Of a DNA stretch of 64,000 nt, positions 37,871 through 49,429 are shown one piece after another (position 1 is the stretch's first letter; every line of letters starts with the position of its first letter). The position numbers and the translations under genes are program-made. The notes under the pieces are model-generated. The model was not told the origin of the DNA and did not search any database. It worked only from the letters and a program-made list of their open reading frames with translations. Source of the DNA: Tamarix chinensis (Eukaryota; Streptophyta; Magnoliopsida; Caryophyllales; Tamaricaceae); assembly GCA_030549775.1 (NCBI GenBank), contig CM060173.1, forward strand, positions 27,718,032-27,782,031, in the 5' to 3' direction.

Positions 37871-40607
37871 ATGTCAAGCTAGAAAAGTTGGTTTTTAACT
37901 CTTTAGAACTTATCCTAATGTTGTGCAAAATGTCAAGATTTTTGTATATAGAACTCTTTAGTTCTATAAATTTCTAGTGGACTACGTTATTCTCCATTTG
38001 GAGCTATGCTCTGTGTATGTATTTGTATGTCTTTTATAAAGCTTGGGTATACACAGAGTATATTTAACTCCATTGATCTCCTTTGATGGAAAAAATAGCA
38101 ATATTAATATTATTTTTATTTTTATAATTATTCTATTTTAATTAATAATTATAAAAATAATTAAATCATTCATATACATATTTGGAGCTTTCTCTTCTAA
38201 CTTTTGTATTCTGTTTTGAGTTGACGATAACATATTTTCTTAGGAATGAATTTTGACAAGTATTTTTATTTGTTGTATCTTTTATTAGTAAGGTGTTTGA
38301 ATATCTGTAACAAACAGGTAAAAAGAAGATGGAATAACGGGTTATTAATATTTTACAGAACTAACGAGTATATTAGTAATCAACCATGGATTTTTTTTCT
38401 ATGTTTGTTGTGTTATTTTTGAAATGGAAAGATATATGGAATATTTTGTATAATTTTAGTTTATTTTGGAAATTATTCTAAGTTTTTTTATGTAATATTT
38501 TAGAATGTTTCTATAAAAAATAGCATTAGTCTTGAGTTTATGGAGTTTTTATAATTTTATAGAAACTTTATAGATTTTTTTATATACTACTATAATATTT
38601 TATCTTATTTTGAATTTTTATTAAATATATAAGAGTATTCAAATAGTAATAATAATAATAATGATAATCAACTTTCCTAAGAAATTTCTTTCCAATAAAT
38701 CAAACACAAAAAATATTTTCCATGATTTTGGTTTCCACAAAACTTTTCTAACAACCAAACAAGGGGAAAATGTCAATTATATATATGCATATATGATATA
38801 GGATTGAGAAATAGAGGACTCTAAGTGTACTCCAAAGATGATCTGCACCATTAAAGAACTTTGATTTCCTAAAGCTGGCCATCAACCTCTATTTACCAAT
38901 GGCATAGAAAACAAGAAAAAGTTTCTTAGAATTCAAAATACCTTATTGATGTCGCATCTAGGTCTTTTTCATTATTGTAGTTAAGATTATCATAAAAGCC
39001 AAATTTGTTCTTTAATAGATCAACCTAAAAAATGACATGAACTTAGAGAGGTCATATAAAATGATGATATCTAGTTCCAAAGACTCCATATTCAATTTGC
39101 AAAGGATCGCATAATTTCTATAATAATGTAATTGAAGAATTCTGCAAGTGGATGTTGTATATGTATAAAAAAAATCCAAGTATATAGATATTTGACACTT
39201 GTCCCTTCCTTGCCCTTTAATACATAAACATAATTCCTTCAATGCTATCAAGGACTACTTCCCACTCCAAAAAAAGAATTTGCATCGACTAATTATCCTT
39301 CTAAAGACTATCTTAGGCACTAAGAATATATTTATCCAAAAGCAAAAGCTAACCCTTAAACCTTAACCAAATTATTTTGTTTATAACCTTGAACCATAAC
39401 CCAAAATAAATCTCTAAAATTTATCCCTGATTATTTTATCTTTTTTCATTCTACTAAACTTATCTTTATTCAGATTATTTTTCCCTAATTATTTTTCTAC
39501 TTGGTACCTTAATCTATTTAAATTAGACCTAAAACTAAAAAAAATGAAATTCTATCCTACCCTACCATTCTACCACTTATTTTACTCCTCTATCGTGCAC
39601 TAATCTTCTCCCCCAAAACACTCTTCTCTTCTCCTGCTGGAACCCCATCACCTGAACCCTTCTCTGCATGCATGTTTACAAACACACAAAAACCCGTCCC
39701 ATGTGCACCCAAATCTCAATCACCTCACCCTCTCTACATTATTATACTAACACCCCCGCCATGCAGCCATCCCCTGCCCTTGTCCATTTTATCACCCCCA
39801 TAGCTTTTCTCACTCAATAAGGGTCTTCTTATGTGCAAAACCATTTTTTGTGCCAAGTGTCCAGTGATGGAAGACAACGAGAAAGATGAGGGACAAAGAA
39901 CACAATCACCTCTTTATGGCTAAATAGATCATCCTTACTGACTTTGTGGTAGTGTATCCGTGGATAAGTAAAAGGACATCAGAACAACCTAAGGTGTTAC
40001 CTCCTTACAATTTTGCGTTATGACACAATTCAAATCTTCTAAACAAGACAAACTCTTATATAAATAATGAAGTCACTCCTACTCATTATCCGAACCTATT
40101 AAAAAAATTCATACCCAAATTTATATGTAAAACTCAATTGGTATTTATTAAGTCATCTATATCCAAACTTATTGGGTATTCAATATCCTTTTGATATATT
40201 TATTACCCATTTATCCATTTACTTAATAATTTTCTCATTATACGATATGCTCATCCATGTTTCATTAATTCACTTTTAATTTTGTAAAATATATACATGA
40301 GATATTTAAATTAAGGAAAAATAATTAATTTTATATCGAATAAATGGATATGGGTACGAATATAAATATAAATATAAAAGAGGAAAAAGATTTAGGGACC
40401 CTTTACTTGTTTCAGTCCCGAACCCAACATATATTTTTTCTTTTTCCATATATTTTTATATATAATTAATAGATAAAATCTATTAGATTTCAGATAAAGC
40501 TCATCTGATTGACACCTTTTAACTATTTTAGATAACAAAAAATGATGTCTCTGATGGTAATAAGTTACTCAAAGAAACACATAATGATAGTGATCCATGT
40601 CCTACAA
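37871..40607. other. Spacer with small repeat fragments, no gene seen
   Basis: A piece of the inverted-repeat family seen at 20.9-22.0 kb lies at 38678-38768 (-). A 3-CAATAA type AT-rich stretch follows RT remains near 38100. Positions 39540-39850 are pyrimidine-rich without a sustained frame. The stretch 40060-40400 contains ATTACCCATTTATCC, also seen near 18388, suggesting another decayed dispersed repeat. Confidence 0.45.
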
Positions 40608-40967
40608 TGTTAAATGCAAACATAGTAGAATGGATTAGGAATACTAATATAATTGACGCAAGTATTTTAGAGATTATAAAGAGATAGAATATTAATTTTC
40701 ATTGAGAAGAGAGCTTATTAAATTTTATATAACATTCATAATTTATCTCCTGTCTAATTTTCTCTCCTTCTCTCTCTCTTTGTATCATTTTTTTTTTCTT
40801 TTTTCACTTTCTTTTCTCTATTCATGGCTTGTTTTGGTGACAATTTTCCCCCCTTTATATACTAAGCCTTTCTAATAATGGAAGTAACCAAATCTTAATT
40901 TAGTAAATTAGTTTTAGTAAACTAATTAATTAAAGTTAATATAGGTGTAATCATTATCTATTTAACA
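40608..40967 (-). repeat. Probable 3' LTR of the minus-strand copia element
   Basis: The ends are TGTTAAAT and ATTTAACA, a perfect 8-bp inverted repeat. The adjacent minus-strand sequence TTAGGGGGAG is a good polypurine tract next to the LTR start. On the minus strand TATATAAAG near 40863 could be its TATA box. The outer end at 40608 is the less certain one because no second LTR is present to compare. Confidence 0.55.
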
Positions 40968-43238
40968 CTCCCCCTAATGATTACATCATTTCTCCAGTCT
41001 TGTAGTCATGCTTAATTATCTTCTAAAATCTTTCAGCTTTGGACCATTAAATCTCTTCGTAAATATACCTATTACCTATACTTCTATTTTGAAATGTTTC
41101 ATCTTATAAATTATCCTTTCAAAACCTTATCTTGGATGAAATGATAGTGAAGCTCTACAAACTTTGTCATAGCATGAAACATTAGATTTTCTAATAAGTA
41201 AATTGTTGATTGATTGTTATAATATAACCTCACCACATAATTTATTAATTGATGTAGTTTTTGTAAAAGCTACATTAGCCATATACATTCTTTTTCTTCC
41301 ATCATTTTCGCTCTATACTAAGCCTATGTACTTGATAAAGAAACATTAAGATGTCTCTTGTTACACCAAGACACTCCTCCGGACCCGAGGGTAAACATAC
41401 ATCTAGTTGTCAAACGATGAGTGTTGTGGTCACATACATAGTCAAGTTCACAATACCCTTTAACTTTACATAGTAAACCTTTCTTGTATAAAATACCATA
41501 GTTAAGTGTATTCTTCACATACCTCAAACTTTGATGTACAACTTCTAGATGAGATTTCTTTAGGTTTTGCATGATTCGACCTATTACATGAACCACATGT
41601 GATATATCAGGTCATGTCATATATTAACGGCCTATGCATGGTGGCATAATCAAGATTGGTTCCAATTGTTGACCTCTCATTAACCTCCATTAGCATTGAA
41701 ATTGGTTTACAACCTAACATTTTGTATTATTTTAATAAGTCTCGAGCATACTTATATTGACATAAAAATAACCCTTCTTTCATCTTATCAACCTCAAGTC
41801 TTAGAAAATGTTATAATTCTCCAAGCACCTTCATTTGGAAACATATAGATATATTACTTCTAGTTTGATGGATCTCTTCTTCATCCTCTCTAGTCATGAT
41901 GAGATCATCTACATATACTAGCACTTTAAATAGCTTACCATCTTGAACTCCAACAAATAAACTTGAATCTACTAGTGACATTGAATACCCACTCCGCAAA
42001 AGAAACTCAGCAATTATTCCCTACATTCCCTTGGTGTCTACTTCAGCCATATATAGCCTTTTTCAACTTGAACATATAACTTAGGCAAATATTACAATGG
42101 AAAGGCTTTCGATTGCTTCATATATAGCTCTTGAGCTAATTCACCATGTAAAAATGCATTTTTAGCATCTATCTACTAAAGCTTCTGAGACTTGTTTTCT
42201 AAGAAAGCTAAAAACACTCACATAGTTGTAATTTTGGCAATTGGACTATATGTTTCATCATAGTCCAAACCATATTTTTCATGAAAGCTCTCGACACACC
42301 AACCAAGTCTTTTATATTTCTACCGATTTATCAGGATAAGTCTTCACCTTGTACACCCACTTGAATTAAATAGGTTGTACTATGTCAGGTCATGGCACTA
42401 ACTCCCACATTTTATTCTATTCTAGTGTCTTTATCTCTTCTTCTTTAACATCTATTCTTTTATAACATGGTTGGCTCTATTATGTTGTTATCTTCTATCA
42501 AGGTGCATTTGCATATTTAGGATTAGGCTTACTCTCTATGGTAGATCTTCTTAGTTGTGGTTAGAGAACTTTAATTGCTTTTATTTCTCCCATTTAACTT
42601 GGTCCCTCTTTTTCTATATCCTAGCTTGTACTCTTTTCTTACAAAGGAAATTTTACTTTATCAAAATACCTTAATTGATCATGTAACAATTCAACACTAA
42701 CTAATGTTTCTTATGTTAGTTGTTCTTCTTCTACTTGTGGTTGCACTTCCATCTTCTATGGAACTTGCTCCACTTATTCCTCCATCTCTTTATAATCTAG
42801 TAATAATATTGCTTATGGGGATCACCATGATGATGCCTCATCAAACACCACATTTCTTGATGCATAAAATTTTTTGTTAATAAATCACACCATCTCCAAC
42901 CTTTCCACTAATTATCATATCCCATAAATTTATAACGAACTACCTTCGTATCAAATTTGCTACATTCTTAATTAAGCACAAATACATAACATATATATCC
43001 AAATACTCAAAAGTAACTCACCAATGGTTTTGTGCCTGATAATTTCTCATATGGTGATATAAGCTCAAGCCTTGTTGGATGTAACATGCTGAGAACATGT
43101 GATTACTTTCATACAATTGGCCCAAAATTGAGGTGGAAAATTCGTAGTGCAATAGACTCCTACACGTTTTTGCTCAAGTCTTAAAAATAAGATAGAAAAT
43201 AGACTCGAGGGACCTCCCGTACTTTGTTCAACCGGTTT
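40968..43238 (-). pseudogene. Ty1/copia pol remnant: RNase H, RT, integrase end (-)
   Basis: From right to left on the minus strand I see the integrase C-terminal region (an F-W-A-N-C motif near 43110, then a G-Y block with W-C-D-L and V-V-F near 42850) and the linker. RT begins KWVYKVKTYPDKSVE near 42350, then YDETYSPIAK-like, an F-L-H-G-E-L motif, and [10 protein letters not shown] near 41900. RNase H ends with a WCNKRHLNVSLSST segment near 41330. Stops and frameshifts occur throughout, so it is dead. The polypurine tract and LTR follow at 40977-40608. The integrase core continues at 48257 beyond inserted unit A3. Confidence 0.85.
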
Positions 43239-44377
43239 TGAAATGCCCCGAAAATTTCTAATTTTATAAACTACATTTAAAGGATATTTATTATAAGAAT
43301 TATTGAAATAAATTATTTTTAAATTGAAATAATTAGGGCAAATCAAGAAGAAATTTATAAGTATTTTTATTAGAAAATAATTTGGGTATTTTAGCTAATT
43401 AAGCATTTTATTTTGAAAATTTATTAAATAAATTATTTTATTTATAATAAGAAGGATAAAATAGTTTCAAATTCATATTAATTTTATAAATAAATTAATT
43501 ATAGAAAATTAGGATGTTTTGTTAATTAAAAAGGAATTTATGGAAAATATTTTAAAAATCCTAATTTAGCCTATAAAAGGATTTAAATATTATTTTATTT
43601 AAATATTATCATTTTAAATACCCCAAATATTTTATTAAATTTAAATACCCAAAATAATTATTTTTCTATTTTCCTTTTTCCTCTTCCTTCTTCCTTTTTC
43701 TTATTTTTCTTTCTTTTTTCTTTCTTCTTCTTTTCTTTTTCTTTTTCTTCTCCTTGCCGAACTGGGCCAGCCCGGCAGCCCAGTTTCCTTTTTCTTTCCT
43801 TTCCTTCGACGGGGCCCAACCCGCGCGGCGTCCTTCGTTTGATGTCTCCACGCCGCGTTTTGATTCCGTTTCCACCGAAACTCGTCTTTGGGTTTAAACA
43901 ATTCCCCTCGTCCATCCCCGTTCGCCCGTCGCCCTCCTTCACCCTCGGCGCGCTGCATTTCATCCTTATTATTCCCAAAACGCGTCAGTTCAATTAAACG
44001 CACCCTCTTCACCCAGCCGACCGCCCGGTCTCCCTTTTTCTTTCTTTCTTCCCCGCGAACCGGACCAGCCCCCTCCTCCTTCCTTCTTCCTCCCTTCTCC
44101 TCCGTCAACGCAGCCTGCAACTCCCAGCCCGAAAATGGCGGTGCCGGCCACGATGAATTTGACCGGCCGAGTCACCTCTCTTTTTCTTCCTCTCGGCGCG
44201 AACATTAGCTTGGAATAATCAATTATCCTTAACTCTCTCTCATTCTCTCTCTCTGGCTTCGCGAACCTTCGACCCAACCCAAGCAATCGCCAGCCGATTT
44301 CTGACGCCGGCCACCCAAACCCTATCACCCAAACCCATCCTGGCGACCCCCAAAACACTAATAACCCATATAAACTC

Positions 44378-44385
44378 TATAAATA
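44378..44385 (+). promoter_or_regulatory. TATA box in LTR-like unit A3
   Basis: TATAAATA about 1.14 kb from the unit start, after the pyrimidine-rich block, as in A1 and A2. Confidence 0.6.
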
Positions 44386-45423
44386 GCCTAATGGTGGATT
44401 TTTTCAAGACTTCTTTTTCTCGAAAACCCTAAGAAAAATCTGCCTGCCACCGCCCCTTCTGACGCTAGTATCTCCTTCCCCGGACAACTTCAACACTTCC
44501 TCTTGCTACCAATCGTTTCCCTGCATTACCCTCTAATTAACTAAACCATTTTCGACCTTCGATTCACTTTGTACGAGCCTCCATTATCGTGCAAAGTTGG
44601 CTAGTCCTCTCGCCAGAAAATTCCACCCTGAAACCTTAAACCACCGTCCGCCGCCACATACACTGCTTCTGCCACCCTATAAACCACTAAAAATCTCCTG
44701 CTAAGTATCCTCCACCAAACCATAAGCTTATTTTATTTTTCTCCTTTCCCCTTCCTTCTTTTTCTTCATTTTTGGCCCTCTTAGACCACTTTTCCGGCCA
44801 CCTCCGGGAACCACCGCCGGTGCCACATATACCCTCCAACTAAAGGTGAAACCCTAGACCTTTTAAATACTTAATTTCGATTTATTGATAATTATTATGC
44901 TTTTATTCTAATTTTTAATGCTAATTCGAGTTTAATTATTATAATAATAATTATTATTATTGTTGTTATCAACTGTATTTTAATTTCTAAATTTGTTTGA
45001 CAGGTCTGGGAGTATTATTTGGTAAGATAAATTATTATTCTATAATTTTGCCTATTTAATGTAATTATTACATGTTTAAAATTATTATTAATAATATAAT
45101 TAATATTATTATTGTTAATATAACCATTTATTTGATACTGCAATTATTTCAAGAGAATTAGAAACCTAAAATTTTAATTAAGTCTCGCACTTTTTCTTTT
45201 TACAACTATTATTAACATTTTTAACATTATTTCTAATTATATTATTATTATTATTATTATCTTTATTAACTTTATATTATAAGTATATATAATATTAATA
45301 TCATTATTACATTTTTGAATAGTGTTACTATTAAATGGATTGATTTTGAAATCCACCTTGTAATTTTAAGAATTATGGTATTATAATATTAATATTCTAC
45401 TAATAAGAGTGTTATTAATAATG

Positions 45424-45480
<57 letters not shown>

Positions 45481-45500
45481 TATTACTGTTATTACTATTA
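45424..45500. repeat. Microsatellite (ATT)n in A3
   Basis: A long ATT/ACT run that yields a poly-asparagine frame on the other strand; not a gene. Confidence 0.9.
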
Positions 45501-46049
45501 TTGCTATTATTACTATATATTTTGGTGAAGGGTAGAAACCCTTGTATCACCACCCTTTCGAATGAAAACAATAATTTATTCGTATTTTTAAGTAATATTT
45601 TGTATAATTAATTATTGTGTAGTATTGTTTTAATTAAAAACAAAATCTTAGAATAGTTTAGAGAATAATAAAATTTTATAAGGGAGCCTAATTCTAGTAT
45701 ACTTTTATTTAATAGGTGAACCTAATCAAATTCCCCAAGTGGAATAGGAGCGTGCACCAAGACTAGTGTCTTTTTAGGTAAGGAGTGCTAAGGCCTTTTA
45801 TGTGCTTATGTGTATTATATGCTTCGCATGTTATGTATTCTGTGTTTATTATTATTAAATATTTTATATGTGGTATGACTTGGAGTTGAAGTATGTTGTA
45901 CATGGTATGTGTATTAATTATATGTGATATGTGTTGTGACCTTATAAGACATGCATGAGAGGACGTCGGTGTGGTTTGTGTGGGAGAAAAGATGAAAAGT
46001 AGGATGGGAAAGAAGTTGACTAAGGGAAGTAAGTTAACCTAAATTTTAT

Positions 46050-46910
46050 GGTTTTATAAGGAATAATCTAGTTTATGATGCTATTTGGGGAGAATTTAAT
46101 TTATGATATTATATGGGAGAATTTAAATTATGATTGATTGGGAGAATTAAATTATGGTTTGTTTGGGATAATCTAGATTATTATGTTATTAGGGAGAATG
46201 TAATTTATGATATTATTTGGGAAAATATAATTTATGACGTTAATTGGGAGAATCAAATTTATGGTTTGTTTGGGAGAATTAATTTATAATTTGTTTGGGA
46301 GAATCTAATTCATGATGTTATTTGGGAGAATGTGATTTATGATATTATACAGGATAATCTAATTTATGATTTGATTGGGAGAATCTAAATTATGATTTGT
46401 TTGGGGGAATCCAATTTATGGTTTTTCTTGGGAGGTTCTAATTTATGATTTTATGTGGAAGAATGTTTATGATTTGGGATATTCTAATTTATGATTTTAT
46501 GTGGAAGAGTCTTTATGGTTTGACTTTAGGGTTTGGCATGAAAGAGTCCTTATGGTTTGAATTTAGGGTTGGTATGGACAAATTTTTGGGTCTTATATGG
46601 TTTGAATGTAGGGTTGGTATGGATGAATCTATATGGATTGAATTTAGGGTTTAGCATGGATAAATCTCTATGGTTTAGATTTAGGATTAGGTATGGATGA
46701 ATATTTGGGTTTTACATGGTTTGAATCTAGGGTTTGGTATGGATGCATCTTTAGTTTTGTGTGGATTAAAATTATGGTTTTATATGACGAATTTTAGGGT
46801 TTGCATGGTGGCATTTATGGTTTGTATGGTGGTAATATAGTTGCATGGTGGTATTACGGTTTACATGGTGGCATTGATGGTTGAATGGTGGTATTAGGGT
46901 TGCATGGTTG
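46050..46910. repeat. Minisatellites in A3
   Basis: About 15 copies of a GGGAGAATCTAATTTATG unit are followed by GGTTTGAATTTAGGGTTTGG units, then GCATGGTGGTATTA units. Confidence 0.8.
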
Positions 46911-47324
46911 AATTTAGGGTTTCACGTGGAATTTTAGCGTTTGCATGAAAAAGGTTCAAAAGTTTGCATGGGGAGATTAATGTCTGCATGGGTATTAAAT
47001 TTACGTATGGAAAGTTAATTTGGGATGTAAGGAGGTTAAAGTAAGTGTTGTTTGGGTGTTTGAACGCTTGGGATGAAAAATAGCACGTGGAGCAAATTAA
47101 GGGTACGGAGGAGACTGAATTATGGTTTGTTATGGTTAATTGAAGTCTATGGTGGCGGATTTGGGTTTTTGGTGTTATCATGTGTATGTGGTGATTAAGT
47201 GTAATTATGATGGTGGAATTTTATGATTTGTTATGTGTGATGATTTATGCATGTTCAGGGTGAAAGCCTTTGAATAAGATACTTAAGACATTAATCACGT
47301 AAAGTGAAAGATGTTGATCCGGGC

Positions 47325-47615
47325 CCAGACCGATCCACCGGCATAATAGTGGCAGAGAATATTTCCCTCGCGACCGATCCACCGGCTATAATAGTGGGGG
47401 ATCCCGAGCTCAACAAAATTAAACCCTACAATTGCTAAGACATGGGAAAGACATTATCTACTTACAGTGGAACACCGTACGAGAAAGGGGCCAGACCGAT
47501 CCACCGGCATATAATAGTGGCAGGGTATGTTACCCTCGCGACCGATCCACCGGCTAAAATAGTGGCAGGGTATGTTACCCTCGCGACCGATCCACCGGCT
47601 AAAATAGTGGGGTTC
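47325..47615. repeat. CCACCGG/AATAGTGG motif array in A3
   Basis: Five copies of GACCGATCCACCGGC then ATAATAGTGG, two and three per cluster. These are the most regular in the window. Confidence 0.85.
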
Positions 47616-48256
47616 CCGTACTCATATGGACTTGATAAAAAGTATGGTGTGAAATGAATTCTGATCAGAGATTAATTTAAAAATTAATCCAGTCTACAAT
47701 TGGGCCTTTGTACTTTTACCTGGTTGATCATATACATTTATGATTGTGTTCTTCTATTTTTCCGCATGATTTACGTGTTTGTGTGTTGGCCTTAGTGATC
47801 AAGTCTCCTTACTCAGTACTGGACCCGTACTGATACTACCTTGGTTGATGGGTCCTGTGATGATCCACTGATGGTGGGGAGCATACCTCTTGTGCAGGTT
47901 TAAGATCAGAGACTGTTTTGGGGTGACAGGCTTGACTTGAGTGAGTAGGCAATTCGGAATTTAACCCATCGGGTTTTATATTGTTTAAATGTATTTCTAG
48001 TTGGAAGTTACAATTGTTAATAAACTTTTATGTGTACTCTGATTTTACTGTATGATCTTTTGAATTCTTTTATGAATTGTTAATTCGAATTTAACGTAAG
48101 TATTTTCTTTAGCCTTAGCACTTGGTACTGGAACGGTCGGAGAGGACCGGTCTGGTACTAAGTGTGGCGGTAACATTCCCAGAATTCACAGGTTTTAAGT
48201 ATTTATAATTTAATTGCTTCCGCTTTAAAAAAAGTAGTGAATTTTGGGGTGTTACA

Positions 48257-48825
48257 GGTTTATTTGTGGTTTTATAAAAAATTACTTTTATTTAAAAATA
48301 TATATATATTGTATAACCTAGTTCGATAATGGTTCAATCAGTTTGACGGAGCCAATCTGGATAATTTGCCCCCTAATTTTCACCCTATGACTAAAATGAT
48401 GTTGTTTAATGTGTAATGCATCAAAAATGTCCAACCCAATTTTCTGGTTAGTACCCAATTTTTAAAACTAGGTTATATAGTACCAGTGGGAACCCCCGTA
48501 CTAGGTTAGACCAGTGAACTAGCTAGTCCGATCTGATTTTTTATTCATTAGTTTCTACCATATGTCAATTGTTTCTTTTGATAACTCAATTTTTTTGTGG
48601 ATGGGGCAAGTCGATTTTCTTTGTATACACATTTCACTAGGAGCTCAATGAACTCCTTTGAAGTGTATTTTCCTCCATTATAAATTGCATCGACACAAAA
48701 TTTTACATCTAACTTCTTTCTCAACCTTTCATTGAACTCCATGAACTTTGCTATTGCCTTTTTTTCATAAATTCTATCCACACATCTTGAGAACTCATAA
48801 ATGAATGTAATTGTGTATTATACCA
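48257..48825 (-). pseudogene. Ty1/copia integrase core remnant (-)
   Basis: On the minus strand, IYEFSRCV leads into RIYEKKAIAKFMEFNERL and then NGGKYTSKEF, matching the copia integrase core (FSR..W.YF and DNGGEYTS-EF). The catalytic Asp before NGG is replaced by Tyr (IYNGG), so it would be inactive. It is the continuation of the pol remnant at 40968-43238 across A3. The left portion 48262-48540 is poorly recognisable. The element is truncated at about 48825. Confidence 0.75.
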
Positions 48826-48930
48826 CCCTAAAATTTACGACTAAAATTTTTTATTTAGTAGAAGCATTAATAATAAAATATTAGATGTTACACCTTATCT
48901 AACATCGAAAAGATACTCTCTATACTTAAT
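48826..48930 (-). repeat. Diverged terminal fragment of a B-type unit
   Basis: CCACCCTAAAATTTACGACT, a TAGTAGAAGC block and ATGTTACACCTTATC follow the same order as the first 100 bp of B3 (CCCCC-ATTTTTAATGCT, GCGGAAGC, GTGTTACCGCC). Confidence 0.5.
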
Positions 48931-49267
48931 ATATGTTGGGTGAAAGGTTAAAAAAAATAACTTATACCTAGAGATCAAGTGTAGGAAATACTTGATCCTA
49001 TAGTTATACAAGATTATAAAATAGAAAGGAAAGAATATATATAATAATAAATAGATGACTAATATTCGAGAGTGAGAGGTATTTGGATAGTGGAATAAGA
49101 TTATTAGTGGAGGTATTGTTATTGGATTAGAATATACAAGATTGAATATTGGAGTAAATTATTAGTGGAATAAGATAGTAAATTTTGCACTCAAAAAAAT
49201 CTAGAACTATATTCTGAGCTTAGTCTGGAAAAAATATTGTTAGAGGATGGTTTATGGCAGTTAACTT
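48931..49267. other. AT-rich spacer
   Basis: It contains repeated ATTAGTGGA and GGAATAAGATTATTAG blocks near 49090-49180. No gene seen. Confidence 0.5.

Positions 49268-49331
<64 letters not shown>
49268..49331. repeat. Microsatellite (CT)n-(AT)n, left border of element D
   Basis: A (CT)n run passes into (AT)n, ending where the inverted repeat of element D begins. Confidence 0.9.
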
Positions 49332-49336
<5 letters not shown>

Positions 49337-49429
49337 TGGTTCATATGCGAACCATTATTTTGGTACAAACGTAGGAATAGTTTTCAACCGTTGGATCTGA
49401 AATATCTGACGGTTGAAAACGATTCCCGT

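Larger units (their letters stand above)
43239..48256 (+). mobile_element. Complete LTR-like unit A3
   Basis: It starts TGAAATGCCCCGAAAATT, ends AATTTTGGGGTGTTACA, and has GGTTT on both sides (43234-43238 and 48257-48261), an exact 5-bp target duplication. Length 5018 bp. It is inserted into the integrase region of a copia element, whose sequence resumes on the far side. Modules: AT-rich start, pyrimidine-rich block (43660-44850), TATA box, (ATT)n run, two minisatellites, the motif array and the terminal block. No retrotransposon protein motif is found. GC-rich frames at 43660-44360 are low-complexity and not supported as genes. Confidence 0.88.

Noticed and set aside
43658..44358. Lys/Arg-rich and Ser-rich frames in A3
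   Set aside because: These come from the purine/pyrimidine-rich block shared by all A units and are not conserved as a frame between units.
45389..45571. Poly-asparagine open frame on the minus strand
   Set aside because: It is a translation of the (ATT)n run in unit A3.
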